A stretch of 64,000 nucleotides of DNA, from positions 4,863,501 through 4,927,500 of the forward strand of contig NZ_CP042331.1 of the NCBI RefSeq assembly GCF_008253865.1. The letters run 5' to 3'. The position numbers and the translations under genes were made by a program. Positions within the stretch are counted from its first letter, which is position 1, and every line of letters begins with the position of its first letter. The stretch is from Bosea sp. F3-2 (GTDB lineage: Bacteria; Pseudomonadota; Alphaproteobacteria; Rhizobiales; Beijerinckiaceae). This document shows positions 32,800-40,539 of the stretch, one piece after another. Below the pieces are notes generated by a model, which saw only the letters and a list, made by a program, of their open reading frames with translations, was not told where the DNA came from and did no database searches.

Positions 32800-33066
32800 A
32801 TGTCCGATAATAGGATTTCGCCGGAAGAGTCTCAGTTGCGGGCCCAGAGCAGGGCGACGCTGGCCGCGCAACGTCGTGCCGAGGCGGAAACCGTGTTGGA
32901 AGCGCTGCGCATCGAACAGGCTGCCGTCCGCGAGCGCACGGCAAGATTGCGAGCGCTACGACTCGCCAAAGAGGCCGCCGACGCCGAGGCAACTGCGGCG
33001 ATCCGGGAAGTTGCAGTGCAAGCGAAGTCGAAGGGCAGCGCTCGAAGGAAGCGGACTTCTCCCTGA
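32800..33066 (+). CDS. Small charged helical protein
   Basis: 88 residues from the ATG at 32800, which has GGAAGGAG nine bases upstream. It reads SDNRISPEESQLRAQSRATL, then AEAETVLEALRIEQAAVRER and RLRALRLAKEAADAEATAAI: a long amphipathic helix with a basic tail (SARRKRTSP). The style is like the preceding DUF6481 protein, and it probably belongs to the same operon. No family name. Confidence 0.75.
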   Translation: MSDNRISPEESQLRAQSRATLAAQRRAEAETVLEALRIEQAAVRERTARLRALRLAKEAADAEATAAIREVAVQAKSKGSARRKRTSP

Positions 33067-33086
33067 CTGCGAAACAGGAGGCGGCC

Positions 33087-33344
33087 ATGGATACCACGGT
33101 TCGGGCGAGCCTACCCAATCGATGGGGTGTCACCGACCTGCTGGAGCGTTCGATCTGCTCGATCGTCCGCGATCCTCATGACCAGTTCTGGATCATCCTC
33201 TCAGCTGACGAGCTTCCTCGGATGCTTGAAGTACGGCGTGGGCCCTTCAAGGCGATAGATGGCGCGATGAGTGCCATCGAAAAGAACCTGCACGGTGCTT
33301 GTCGGTATGGCGCTGCTGTCGCGCCTGCCGATTATTTCCCCTGA
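33087..33344 (+). CDS. Small hypothetical protein
   Basis: 85 residues, ATG at 33087 with AGGAGG six bases upstream. Sequence RWGVTDLLERSICSIVRDPH, QFWIILSADELPRMLEVRRG and FKAIDGAMSAIEKNLHGACR suggests a compact alpha/beta fold. No domain recognised. It is 20 bases after the preceding small gene, so probably co-transcribed. The following 207 bases (33345-33551) hold nothing I can support. Confidence 0.65.
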   Translation: MDTTVRASLPNRWGVTDLLERSICSIVRDPHDQFWIILSADELPRMLEVRRGPFKAIDGAMSAIEKNLHGACRYGAAVAPADYFP

Positions 33345-33551
33345 CGGGGGGGCGGCAACTTTAAACAGCCACAATGGGTCGCTAACAAGGTTCAATCGAC
33401 CGAGTTATTCGGCTGGCCTCGCCGCGATAGGCGCGTTGCCCGACTTTCCACTCTTTCGACAATCGAACGCCGCTTTGCGGCACGCTGCCGCCAGCACTCC
33501 GCCCGGCAGCCTTATAGGCAGCGCGGACAAGCCGCGCGCCACTGGACCGAT

Positions 33552-33710
33552 ATGAAAAGCAAAACCCAATACGAACACAAGAAGACGCAGCGCGTTGCTG
33601 CGTCAGCCTCGCGACCGTTGCCCCCGAAATCCTCGCCGAACTGGAAACCCGAACCTTGCGGCCTCTCTCGCGAGGAACTGCGCAAGATCGTCACGCGGAT
33701 CATGGGCTGA
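33552..33710 (+). CDS. Small basic protein, 52 residues
   Basis: Reads MKSKTQYEHKKTQRVAASAS, PLPPKSSPNWKPEPCGLSRE and ELRKIVTRIMG. It is basic and Pro-rich at the start, ending in a short helix with LSREELRKIV. The ribosome site is poor. It lies ten bases before the next small gene, which supports it as an operon member. No family recognised. Confidence 0.5.
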   Translation: MKSKTQYEHKKTQRVAASASRPLPPKSSPNWKPEPCGLSREELRKIVTRIMG

Positions 33711-33720
33711 GGAGAAAACC

Positions 33721-33924
33721 ATGAACCTCAATCATCGCAAGTTGCCGGAGGCCGATAGGCGCAATCAGACTGACGGACGGCCGGGTTCCGACCTTCGGGC
33801 ACGTTACGACCGCGCCGTGGCTCTCGCCCGCGGGTACGAAGCGATCGGCGACAAGGTCGATGCTGAGCGCTTCTATCAGCAGGCCGACCACTTTCGCCGC
33901 TTGCTGAACGGCAGAGCCGCATAG
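33721..33924 (+). CDS. Small DUF4167-like protein
   Basis: 67 residues, ATG at 33721 with GAGGAG six bases upstream. The C-terminal half, ARYDRAVALARGYEAIGDKV then DAERFYQQADHFRRLLNG, matches the helical hairpin of the DUF4167 domain (which reads like ARDAQSSGDRVAAENYLQHA in larger relatives). The larger proteins are nucleic-acid-associated and much longer, so this is a stand-alone mini version. Confidence 0.65.
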   Translation: MNLNHRKLPEADRRNQTDGRPGSDLRARYDRAVALARGYEAIGDKVDAERFYQQADHFRRLLNGRAA

Positions 33925-33932
33925 GAGGCACC

Positions 33933-34352
33933 ATGCTGGACCTGACAATGGTCGATGCTGCCCTCATCGACAACGTCGAGTGGATCACCCCTGCGGGTCA
34001 GCTGCATGTTGCCTTCAAATTCACCGCACCGGGGCATAGCCAGGTCTTTCTGCTGGATCGGCCTCAGGCTGAAAAGCTGGCAGCCGGTCTCAACGCCTAT
34101 ATGCCCGCACCGGCCGGCGACGAAGTCCAGATCGATATACCCGCAGGCCTCGTGGGAGAGCATGAGGTGACGGCGACATCGATTGATACTGACGAACCGC
34201 GCTTTAGCGGGGCAACGCAAGGCAAGTTTCATCTACGGCTGACGATCGGCGACCGCCATGTGACGATGACGATGTCACACAGCGAACTGTTGCGGCTCGT
34301 GGCGCAGATGCAGGCCAAGCTCCAAGAACACAGAGTTCGTACCGCGAATTGA
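33933..34352 (+). CDS. Hypothetical beta-rich protein
   Basis: 139 residues, ATG at 33933 with GGAGG about six bases upstream. Two similar halves can be seen: an N-terminal unit with LHVAFKFTAPGHSQVFLLDR then PQAEKLAAGL, and a C-terminal unit with KFHLRLTIGDRHVTMTMSHS then ELLRLVAQMQ. Each is strands followed by a helix, suggesting internal duplication. Similar in outline to the protein at 31138. No named family. Confidence 0.6.
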   Translation: MLDLTMVDAALIDNVEWITPAGQLHVAFKFTAPGHSQVFLLDRPQAEKLAAGLNAYMPAPAGDEVQIDIPAGLVGEHEVTATSIDTDEPRFSGATQGKFHLRLTIGDRHVTMTMSHSELLRLVAQMQAKLQEHRVRTAN

Positions 34353-34449
34353 ACGTTCGACCTCAGAACCAACGTTCGCGCCGACCCTAAGCTGGCATTC
34401 AGACAAAAGCGAAAAGGCTCGGCCTCACCGAAGCGAGATCAAGTCTTCG

Positions 34450-34671
34450 TCATGCGATAGCAGATTGTCGGTACCGCTCAACGGTCCGCTTCGTCAGGTC
34501 ATCTTCGTCTTCCGCTACGGCCACCAGCGCAGCCACGATGTAAGCCAATCTGGTGCGTTCCCGCTCCTCGAACTCAGCGGGAACCGTCGACCTGACTTCA
34601 TTCCATGCTGCCTCCAGTGCCGCCTGCGCCCGAGCGAGGTCAATCGGATCATTCAGCGACGAGAATGGCAT
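34450..34671 (-). CDS. Small hypothetical helical protein
   Basis: 73 residues from the ATG at 34671 (AAGGAG five bases upstream). The sequence DLARAQAALEAAWNEVRSTV, FEERERTRLAYIVAALVAVA and DDLTKRTVERYRQ is alpha-helical, soluble and acidic. It is the only confident leftward gene inside the small-gene block. No family recognised. Confidence 0.6.
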   Translation of the reverse strand: MPFSSLNDPIDLARAQAALEAAWNEVRSTVPAEFEERERTRLAYIVAALVAVAEDEDDLTKRTVERYRQSAIA

Positions 34672-34806
34672 GGCTCCTTTCCTCCAGCGGATGCCCGCCG
34701 CAAAATCTATCTGAAGTCGCCGTTCGGACAAGTTCGATTGCTTGAGCTGAACCACGGAACGAAAGGGCTCCTCGATTGTTCGGCTTATTTGGACCGAGGA
34801 ACTGTG

Positions 34807-35016
34807 ATGGCGCAGATCTTGACCGTGTGCCGCCTCGGCACAGACTGGGTCGTCAGAGATGTCACGGGCGAGTACTACGGCAGATCCGGCGACATTAATG
34901 AAGCGATCGAATATGCGAGAGGGCTGGCCAGCCGCACGGGAAGTCAGGTGGTGTTGAGCAATAGCGCTCAGGAATACATTCGCTCAAAGGGAACGTTCGA
35001 TCCGCGCAGCAGCTGA
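34807..35016 (+). CDS. Small DUF2188-like protein
   Basis: 69 residues, ATG at 34807 with GAGGAAC five bases upstream. VCRLGTDWVVRDVTGEYYGR, SGDINEAIEYARGLASRTGS and QVVLSNSAQEYIRSKGTF has the strand-strand-helix-strand plan of DUF2188 (a query like W-V-...-A-...-A-...-L-...-G-x-V-V). The match is by pattern, not by identity. It closes the rightward small-gene series. Confidence 0.6.
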   Translation: MAQILTVCRLGTDWVVRDVTGEYYGRSGDINEAIEYARGLASRTGSQVVLSNSAQEYIRSKGTFDPRSS

Positions 35017-35293
35017 GATTGGCCTCCTCGAGATCATCGATTTCCTGTTCGCCCGCAATTCTGGGACAACAGTGCTGAATGGAATTAGCCCCGCCGCCGA
35101 AGGCGGTGGAACCAGATTGCCAAATGTGGCCTGCATTCGCTTCGAGCAGCTTGCGATTGCGGGCCAGATCACCCGCGAGCGCTAGGACCATCCCACCGCG
35201 AGCGGCTCGGGGAGGTTATCGCCTCCCTTGACCACTGCGCGGCGATCTGTCGAGAGCGCAGATGCGCGGGTGACGCGCGACATGCTGGGCACG

Positions 35294-35803
35294 TCAATGC
35301 TCCTGCTTTCCCTGCTCGCGCGCGAGCAGCACGCGCTTGCGCCGGACGCCCCAGCGATAGCCGGAGATCGAGCCATCCTTCTTGATGACGCGATGGCAGG
35401 GGACGATGACTGCAATCGCGTTGTTTGCGATCGCCTGCGTCACATCCCGCGGATCCCGCTCGCCGAGCTTGGCGGCCAGCGCCCCATAGGTCGTCGTCTG
35501 GCCAGCCGGGATTTCCCGCAGCATCGTCCAGACCTTCACCTCATAGGCCGTCCCGCGCATATCGAGCGGCAAGTCGCAATCCTTCGCCGGATCGTCGATC
35601 AATGCCGTCACCGTCGTGATGACGTCTGCCAGTTCATCCGCGCTCCGATGCAAATCGGCATCCAGAAAGCGGGTACGCAGGGCATCCTCCATCAAGTCGC
35701 GTGCAGAGCCGAATTCGAGCGCCACGATGCCCTTGTCGGACATGGCGACGACAAAATCGCCAAGGGAACTGATCCCCCATGCAAAGCGAATGTTCTCACG
35801 CAT
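35294..35803 (-). CDS. ogt: Methylated-DNA-protein cysteine methyltransferase
   Basis: Suicide repair protein that takes the methyl group from O6-methylguanine. 169 residues, like Ogt or the C-terminal half of Ada. The DNA-binding and active-site block reads REIPAGQTTTYGALAAKLG, NNAIAVIVPCHRVIKKDG (acceptor C136) and SGYRWGVRRKRVLL. No Ada AlkA-like or AraC domain is attached. It ends the accessory block; 277 bases without a supported gene separate it from the preceding small gene. Confidence 0.95.
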   Translation of the reverse strand: MRENIRFAWGISSLGDFVVAMSDKGIVALEFGSARDLMEDALRTRFLDADLHRSADELADVITTVTALIDDPAKDCDLPLDMRGTAYEVKVWTMLREIPAGQTTTYGALAAKLGERDPRDVTQAIANNAIAVIVPCHRVIKKDGSISGYRWGVRRKRVLLAREQGKQEH

Positions 35804-35929
35804 TGTTTTTACCTTCTCGTTTCAATGCGTTGAATATTAAATTCAGCATCCGGCTGCACCTCTCCGGCTCTTGCTCTCAAATCGAAATTCATTGCGAAAT
35901 CTCGATTTATCTCTCCCCAAAGGACAATC

Positions 35930-36229
35930 TCCGATCCCCGATCTCGCTGGACTGCCGTTTGACGACAGCTGGGCCGGAACCAAGTCCCGGCCTTCGGCGA
36001 GGTGGAGGACGGTCTCTATTCCGCCTGCTGCAAGAACGGCCTCGGCATGGTCAAGAGCACGCTCGCCGGCATGATGGCCGCCGAGCTCGCGACAGGAATC
36101 CGCTCGGAGGACCTGGATAAGTACCCCAATCAGCCGAAGCCGAGCAGGCTTCCGCCGGAGCCGTTCGCCTGGCTCGGAGCGAACGCGGTCATCCGCTGGC
36201 AGGAGATGCGGGCCGGCCGGGAAGGCTGA
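35930..36229 (+). pseudogene. C-terminal remnant of an FAD-dependent oxidoreductase (DadA/SoxB-like)
   Basis: The frame ending at 36229 reads VPAFGEVEDGLYSACCKNGLG (given in part), STLAGMMAAELATGIRSEDL and RLPPEPFAWLGANAVIRWQE, the typical end of DAO-family FAD oxidoreductases. An adjacent upstream piece in another frame (PDLAGLPFDDSWAG, about 35935-35975) matches the section that should precede it, and a stop at 35960 closes the main frame. It is therefore a frameshifted fragment without its FAD-binding domain. It points toward the sox operon and is convergent with purU. Confidence 0.8.
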
Positions 36230-36383
36230 GACGGGGGAGGGGAGGCTTTCCGGCGCGGGCGAGCCTCTCATCGCCGTGTTCACGGGGAGGGGCCTTCCGC
36301 CTTTCGCGTGAACACACCGAAGCCAGACAGGCCCTGTCCGATGGACCGCGGCTGCGCCGTCTCCTTCCGCATGCGCAGAAGGG

Positions 36384-37241
36384 CTACTTCCCGAAGACGG
36401 CCGTCCGATTGCCGCTGAGCATCACTCGCCGTTCGAGATGGAGCTTGACGGCACGGGCGAGCACGCGCGACTCCACGTCGCGGCCGATCGCGACGAGATC
36501 CTCGGCGCTATCGGCGTGGCTGACCCGGGCGACGTCCTGCTCGATGATCGGGCCCTCGTCGAGGTCGCTGGTGACGTAATGGGCGGTGGCACCGATCAGC
36601 TTGACGCCGCGCTCATACGCCTGATGGTAGGGCTTGGCGCCCTTGAAGGCCGGCAGGAACGAGTGGTGAATGTTGATGGCGCGGCCTGAGAGCTTGCGCG
36701 AGAGATCGTCGGACAAAACCTGCATGTAGCGCGCGAGGACGACGGCCTCGGCGCCGGTCTGGTCGAGCAGCGCCAGCAAGGCGGCCTCCTGTGCCGGCTT
36801 CGTCGCCGCTGTCACCGGCAAATGGACGAAGCGGATGCCCGCTGCCTCGGCGATCGCGCGGGCCTCCTCGTGGTTCGAGACGATGGCGGCCACCTCGGCG
36901 TGCAGCCAGCCGACCCGGATCTGGTACAGCAGATGCAGGAGCGCATGGTCGAACTTCGAGACCATGGCGATGATGCGCGGCCGATGTGCGGCGTCGACGA
37001 TCTGGAACTCCAGGCCGAACCGCTCGACGGCGGGGCCGAGTGCCCGTTCCACGGTCGGCACGGTCAGGCCGTCCGGCCCGATGAAGGCGACGCGGAGAAA
37101 GAAGCGATTGGTCGACCGGTCCCAGTGCTGATGGGTCTCGGTGATGTTGCCATCGAGCTCGGCGATGATGCTGCTGACGGCGGCGATGATGCCCGGCAGG
37201 GGAGCGCTGGCGAGCGTGAGGATGAAGGAGCTATCCGGCAC
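36384..37241 (-). CDS. purU: Formyltetrahydrofolate deformylase
   Basis: Hydrolyses 10-formyl-THF to formate and THF, releasing folate charged with sarcosine-derived carbon. 285 residues, normal length. N-terminal ACT-like domain FILTLASAPLPGIIAAVSSI. The C-terminal formyltransferase fold has INIHHSFLPAFKGAKPYHQA (catalytic Asn/His region), GATAHYVTSDLDEGPIIEQD and the closing ESRVLARAVKLHLERRVML. The GTG at 37241 lies two bases after the sdaA stop. It is the last gene of the sox operon. Confidence 0.96.
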   Translation of the reverse strand: MPDSSFILTLASAPLPGIIAAVSSIIAELDGNITETHQHWDRSTNRFFLRVAFIGPDGLTVPTVERALGPAVERFGLEFQIVDAAHRPRIIAMVSKFDHALLHLLYQIRVGWLHAEVAAIVSNHEEARAIAEAAGIRFVHLPVTAATKPAQEAALLALLDQTGAEAVVLARYMQVLSDDLSRKLSGRAINIHHSFLPAFKGAKPYHQAYERGVKLIGATAHYVTSDLDEGPIIEQDVARVSHADSAEDLVAIGRDVESRVLARAVKLHLERRVMLSGNRTAVFGK

Positions 37242-37243
37242 TT

Positions 37244-38638
37244 TCAGCACCCCGGGAGGTTGACGGCGAGGCCGCCGGTCGAGGTTTCCTTGTACTTCAC
37301 GCTCATATCGAGGCCGGTCTGGCGCATGGTCTCGATGCAGGCGTCGAGGGGGACGACATGGATGCCGTCGCCACGGAGCGCGAGCGAGGCGGCGGCGACG
37401 GCCTTGATGGCACCGAGCCCGTTGCGCTCGATGCACGGCACCTGGACGAGGCCGCGTGCCGGATCACAGGTCATGCCGAGATGATGCTCGAGCGCGATCT
37501 CGGCGGCGTTCTCGACCTGGGCGTTCGTTCCGCCGAGCGCGGCGCAGAGGCCGGCGGCGGCCATGGCGGCGGCGGAGCCGACCTCTCCCTGGCAGCCGAC
37601 TTCGGCGCCGGAGATCGAGGCGTTGGTCTTGATGATCCCGCCCACGGCAGCGGCGGTCAGCAGGAAGTCGCGGATGCCTTCATGGGAGGCTCCAATGCAA
37701 TGGTCGCGGTAGTAGCGGATCACCGCGGGCACGACGCCGGCGGCACCGTTGGTCGGTGCGGTGACGACGCGGCCGCCGGCCGCGTTCTCCTCGTTCACCG
37801 CCATCGCGTAGACCGACAGCCAGTCGTTGACGGTGTGCGGCTGGGCGGCATTGCTGCCGCGCTCGGCGAGGAGCGCCTGATGGATGGCGCGGGCGCGCCG
37901 GCGGACCTTGAGGCCGCCGGGAAGTGTACCCTCGGTGGCGAGGCCGCTGTCGATGCAGGCGTCCATCACCGCCCAGAGGCGGTCGAGATCGGCGTCGAGC
38001 GTGGAATGGCCGCCCGCCGTCTCGTTCGCGCGCTTCATCGCGGCGATGCCCAGGCCGGCACTCTCGCCCATGGCCAGCATCTCGGCGGCGGTGGCGAAGG
38101 GATAGGGGCGGGTCACCTCGGCGTCGTCTCCCTTCAGACTCGCATTCCCGAGCTCGTGCTCGGTCAGGACGAAGCCGCCGCCGATCGAATAGTAGGTCTC
38201 GGCGAAGTGCAGATTGCCCGCGGCGTCGTAGCTGCGCAGGACCATGCCGTTGGCGTGGCCGGGGAGCGGCGGGCCGTAGTCGAAGACGATGTCCTTGTCC
38301 AGGTCGAAGGCGAGCGGGCCGACGCCGGGAACATCGATCCGGCCGGTGGCTCTGAGAGCGGCCTCGCGGCGCTCGGCTTTGTCGGGGGCGAGGGTCTCCG
38401 GGCGGAAGCCGAGAAGGCCGAGGATGACGGCGCGATCGGTGGCGTGGCCCTTGCCGGTGAAGGCGAGGCTGCCGTGCAGCGACGCCTCGAGCCGGACGGG
38501 CGCTCCAGAGCCGGGCACGCGCTCCTTGCCCTCGCGGAGAGCGTCGAGGAAGCGGGCGGCGGCAAGCATCGGGCCCATGGTGTGCGAACTCGAAGGGCCG
38601 ACGCCGATCTTGAAGATGTCGAAGACGCTCAGGAACAT
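37244..38638 (-). CDS. sdaA: L-serine ammonia-lyase, iron-sulfur type
   Basis: Deaminates L-serine to pyruvate. 464 residues: beta domain first ([20 protein letters not shown]) then the alpha domain, fused as in single-chain SdaA. Cluster-ligand region seen as [40 protein letters not shown] and [12 protein letters not shown]. In this operon it drains serine made by GlyA from sarcosine-derived glycine. It lies 78 bases after glyA and two before purU. Confidence 0.97.
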   Translation of the reverse strand: MFLSVFDIFKIGVGPSSSHTMGPMLAAARFLDALREGKERVPGSGAPVRLEASLHGSLAFTGKGHATDRAVILGLLGFRPETLAPDKAERREAALRATGRIDVPGVGPLAFDLDKDIVFDYGPPLPGHANGMVLRSYDAAGNLHFAETYYSIGGGFVLTEHELGNASLKGDDAEVTRPYPFATAAEMLAMGESAGLGIAAMKRANETAGGHSTLDADLDRLWAVMDACIDSGLATEGTLPGGLKVRRRARAIHQALLAERGSNAAQPHTVNDWLSVYAMAVNEENAAGGRVVTAPTNGAAGVVPAVIRYYRDHCIGASHEGIRDFLLTAAAVGGIIKTNASISGAEVGCQGEVGSAAAMAAAGLCAALGGTNAQVENAAEIALEHHLGMTCDPARGLVQVPCIERNGLGAIKAVAAASLALRGDGIHVVPLDACIETMRQTGLDMSVKYKETSTGGLAVNLPGC

Positions 38639-38716
38639 CGGGCTCTCGAAGGGCGGCGTGTGTGGGAGCGGCGCACATGCCGCCCCGGAGTTGCTATGGA
38701 GGTGGTTGGGATCGCG

Positions 38717-39985
38717 TCAGTCAACGTAGATCGGATGAGCGGCACAGAGGCGGCGGACCTCGGCCAGCACCTCGGCCTCGACGGCCGCATCGCCTTCGGG
38801 CCCGCTGGCGGCGAGAGCCTCGACCACCTTCAGGGTCAACTCGCCGATGCGGGTGAATTCGGCCTCGCCGAAGCCGCGGGTGGTGCCGGCGGAGGTGCCG
38901 AGGCGGACACCGGAGGTGACGAACGGCTTCTCCGGGTCGAAGGGGATGGCGTTCTTGTTGCAGGTGAGGCCCGCCCGCTCCAGCGCCCGCTCGGCATCGC
39001 GCCCCTTCACCCCCTTCGGGCGCAGGTCCACGAGCACCATGTGGCAGTCGGTGCCGCCGGAGACGATGTCGAGGCCGCCTGCCTTCAGCGCCACAGCCAG
39101 CGCCCGGGCATTGGCGATGACGCGGTAAGCGTAGTCGCGGAAGGACGGCTGCAGCGCCTCGCCAAACGCTACGGCCTTGGCGGCGATGACATGCATCAGC
39201 GGGCCGCCCTGATTGCCCGGAAACACGGCGGAGTTGAGTTTCTTAGCCAGCTCCGGATCGTTCGTCAGGATGAGGCCGCCGCGCGGCCCGCGCAAGGTTT
39301 TGTGGGTGGTCGAGGTCGTGACGTGAGCGTGCGGCACCGGATTGGGATAGAGGCCCGCGGCGATCAGGCCGGCATAGTGAGCCATGTCGACCATCAGCCA
39401 GGCGCCGACCTCGTCGGCAATGGCGCGGAAGCCGGCGAAGTCGATCTGGCGCGGATAGGCCGAGGCGCCGGCCACGATGAGCTTCGGCCGGGTTTCGAGC
39501 GCGCGGGCGCGGACTGCGTCCATGTCGATCAATTGATCGGATTCGCGGACCTGGTAGTCGACCACGTCAAACCATTTGCCGGACATGGTGACCGGCGAGC
39601 CGTGGGTCAGATGGCCGCCATGGGCAAGCGATAGGCCCATGATCCGATCGCCCGGCTGGAGCAGCGCGAGGAAGACGGCCTGGTTGGCCTGGGCGCCGGA
39701 ATGCGGCTGAACATTGGCGTAGGCCGCGCCGAAGAGCTGCTTGACGCGCTCAAGCGCCACGGTCTCGACCTCGTCGACATATTCGCAGCCACCGTAGTAG
39801 CGTTTGCCGGGATAGCCCTCGGCGTATTTGTTGGTCAGGACCGAGCCCTGCGCGATCAGTACGTCGCGGGAGACGATATTCTCCGAGGCGATCAGCTCGA
39901 TCTGGTTCTGCTGGCGGCCGAGTTCGCGGCCGATGGCGGCTGCGACGGCCTCGTCGGCGAGGCGAGGGGCGGCGGTAGCGAGCAT
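38717..39985 (-). CDS. glyA: Serine hydroxymethyltransferase
   Basis: PLP enzyme interconverting glycine plus 5,10-methylene-THF with serine plus THF. 422 residues. Motifs: [60 protein letters not shown] and [16 protein letters not shown] containing the PLP Lys. It is 18 bases after soxG. Using the methylene-THF that sarcosine oxidase makes, it recycles one sarcosine's carbon onto the glycine of another; a housekeeping glyA may exist elsewhere. Confidence 0.98.
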   Translation of the reverse strand: MLATAAPRLADEAVAAAIGRELGRQQNQIELIASENIVSRDVLIAQGSVLTNKYAEGYPGKRYYGGCEYVDEVETVALERVKQLFGAAYANVQPHSGAQANQAVFLALLQPGDRIMGLSLAHGGHLTHGSPVTMSGKWFDVVDYQVRESDQLIDMDAVRARALETRPKLIVAGASAYPRQIDFAGFRAIADEVGAWLMVDMAHYAGLIAAGLYPNPVPHAHVTTSTTHKTLRGPRGGLILTNDPELAKKLNSAVFPGNQGGPLMHVIAAKAVAFGEALQPSFRDYAYRVIANARALAVALKAGGLDIVSGGTDCHMVLVDLRPKGVKGRDAERALERAGLTCNKNAIPFDPEKPFVTSGVRLGTSAGTTRGFGEAEFTRIGELTLKVVEALAASGPEGDAAVEAEVLAEVRRLCAAHPIYVD

Positions 39986-40003
39986 GGCGGTTCCCTTATG
40001 GTT

Positions 40004-40528
40004 TCAAAGGCCGGCGGCAAGTTCGCGCGCGGCGATATCGAGCAGGGCGCGAAGATGGGGCGCGAAAGAGCGCCAGACCGTCAGATGGAACCGGTCCTCG
40101 GCCTCGCGGGTCAGCACGATCTGCACGGTGTCGAAGATCGTGCGGCAGCCGGCGCCGACCGTGAGTTGCGCCACGTCGCGCGGGCAGCCCGTGGCGAGCA
40201 GGTCGAGGATGGCGGGGCCGGCGAGCGCGAAGGTAATCTCGCGGTCGGAGACCTCGACGGCGCTGAGCGGCAGCCGTGCCGCGAGCTCGGTGAGGGTCCC
40301 GGTGAGCAGGCCGGCTTCCGCCTCGGGCGCTTCGATGAGCCATTCGTCGGGCCCGAGGCACAGCGCGGTGCGGGCGCCGGCGACGGCGCGGGCACCGACC
40401 TTCGCCGGCAGTTCGAGGCCGAGGCCGGCGGCGACGGCGGAGGGATCGGCGGTGCGCAGCGAGATCCGGGTGGTCGGCGGCAGCTCGGTGATCGTCGCCG
40501 GGGCGAACGAGGCGGTCATGATGGTCAT
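40004..40528 (-). CDS. soxG: Sarcosine oxidase gamma subunit
   Basis: 174-residue subunit of heterotetrameric sarcosine oxidase, lying on the alpha chain's folate-binding part. Family features: RISLRTADPSAVAAGLGLEL, GARTALCLGPDEWLIEAP, AVEVSDREITFALAGPAILD and CRTIFDTVQIVLTREAEDRF. GAGAGGAAACGCC before the ATG at 40528 fixes the start (a second ATG is at 40519). It follows soxA by 11 bases. Confidence 0.96.
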   Translation of the reverse strand: MTIMTASFAPATITELPPTTRISLRTADPSAVAAGLGLELPAKVGARAVAGARTALCLGPDEWLIEAPEAEAGLLTGTLTELAARLPLSAVEVSDREITFALAGPAILDLLATGCPRDVAQLTVGAGCRTIFDTVQIVLTREAEDRFHLTVWRSFAPHLRALLDIAARELAAGL

Positions 40529-40539
40529 GGCGTTTCCTC

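Noticed and set aside
35182..35415. Leftward frame overlapping and following ogt
   Set aside because: Most of it is a shadow of ogt; the short tail (MSRVTRASALSTDRRAVVKG...) has no support beyond being open.
30260..36229. Integrative element with att sites at tRNA-Arg
   Set aside because: I could not find the tRNA 3' end (about TTCGAATCCTTTCGGGCGCG) repeated downstream, and there is no integrase. The block may still be of foreign origin, but an att-bounded element is not shown.
37358..39634. About 760-codon open frame antisense to sdaA and glyA
   Set aside because: Shadow of two certain genes in high-GC DNA; it runs across the gap between them without any domain or ribosome site.
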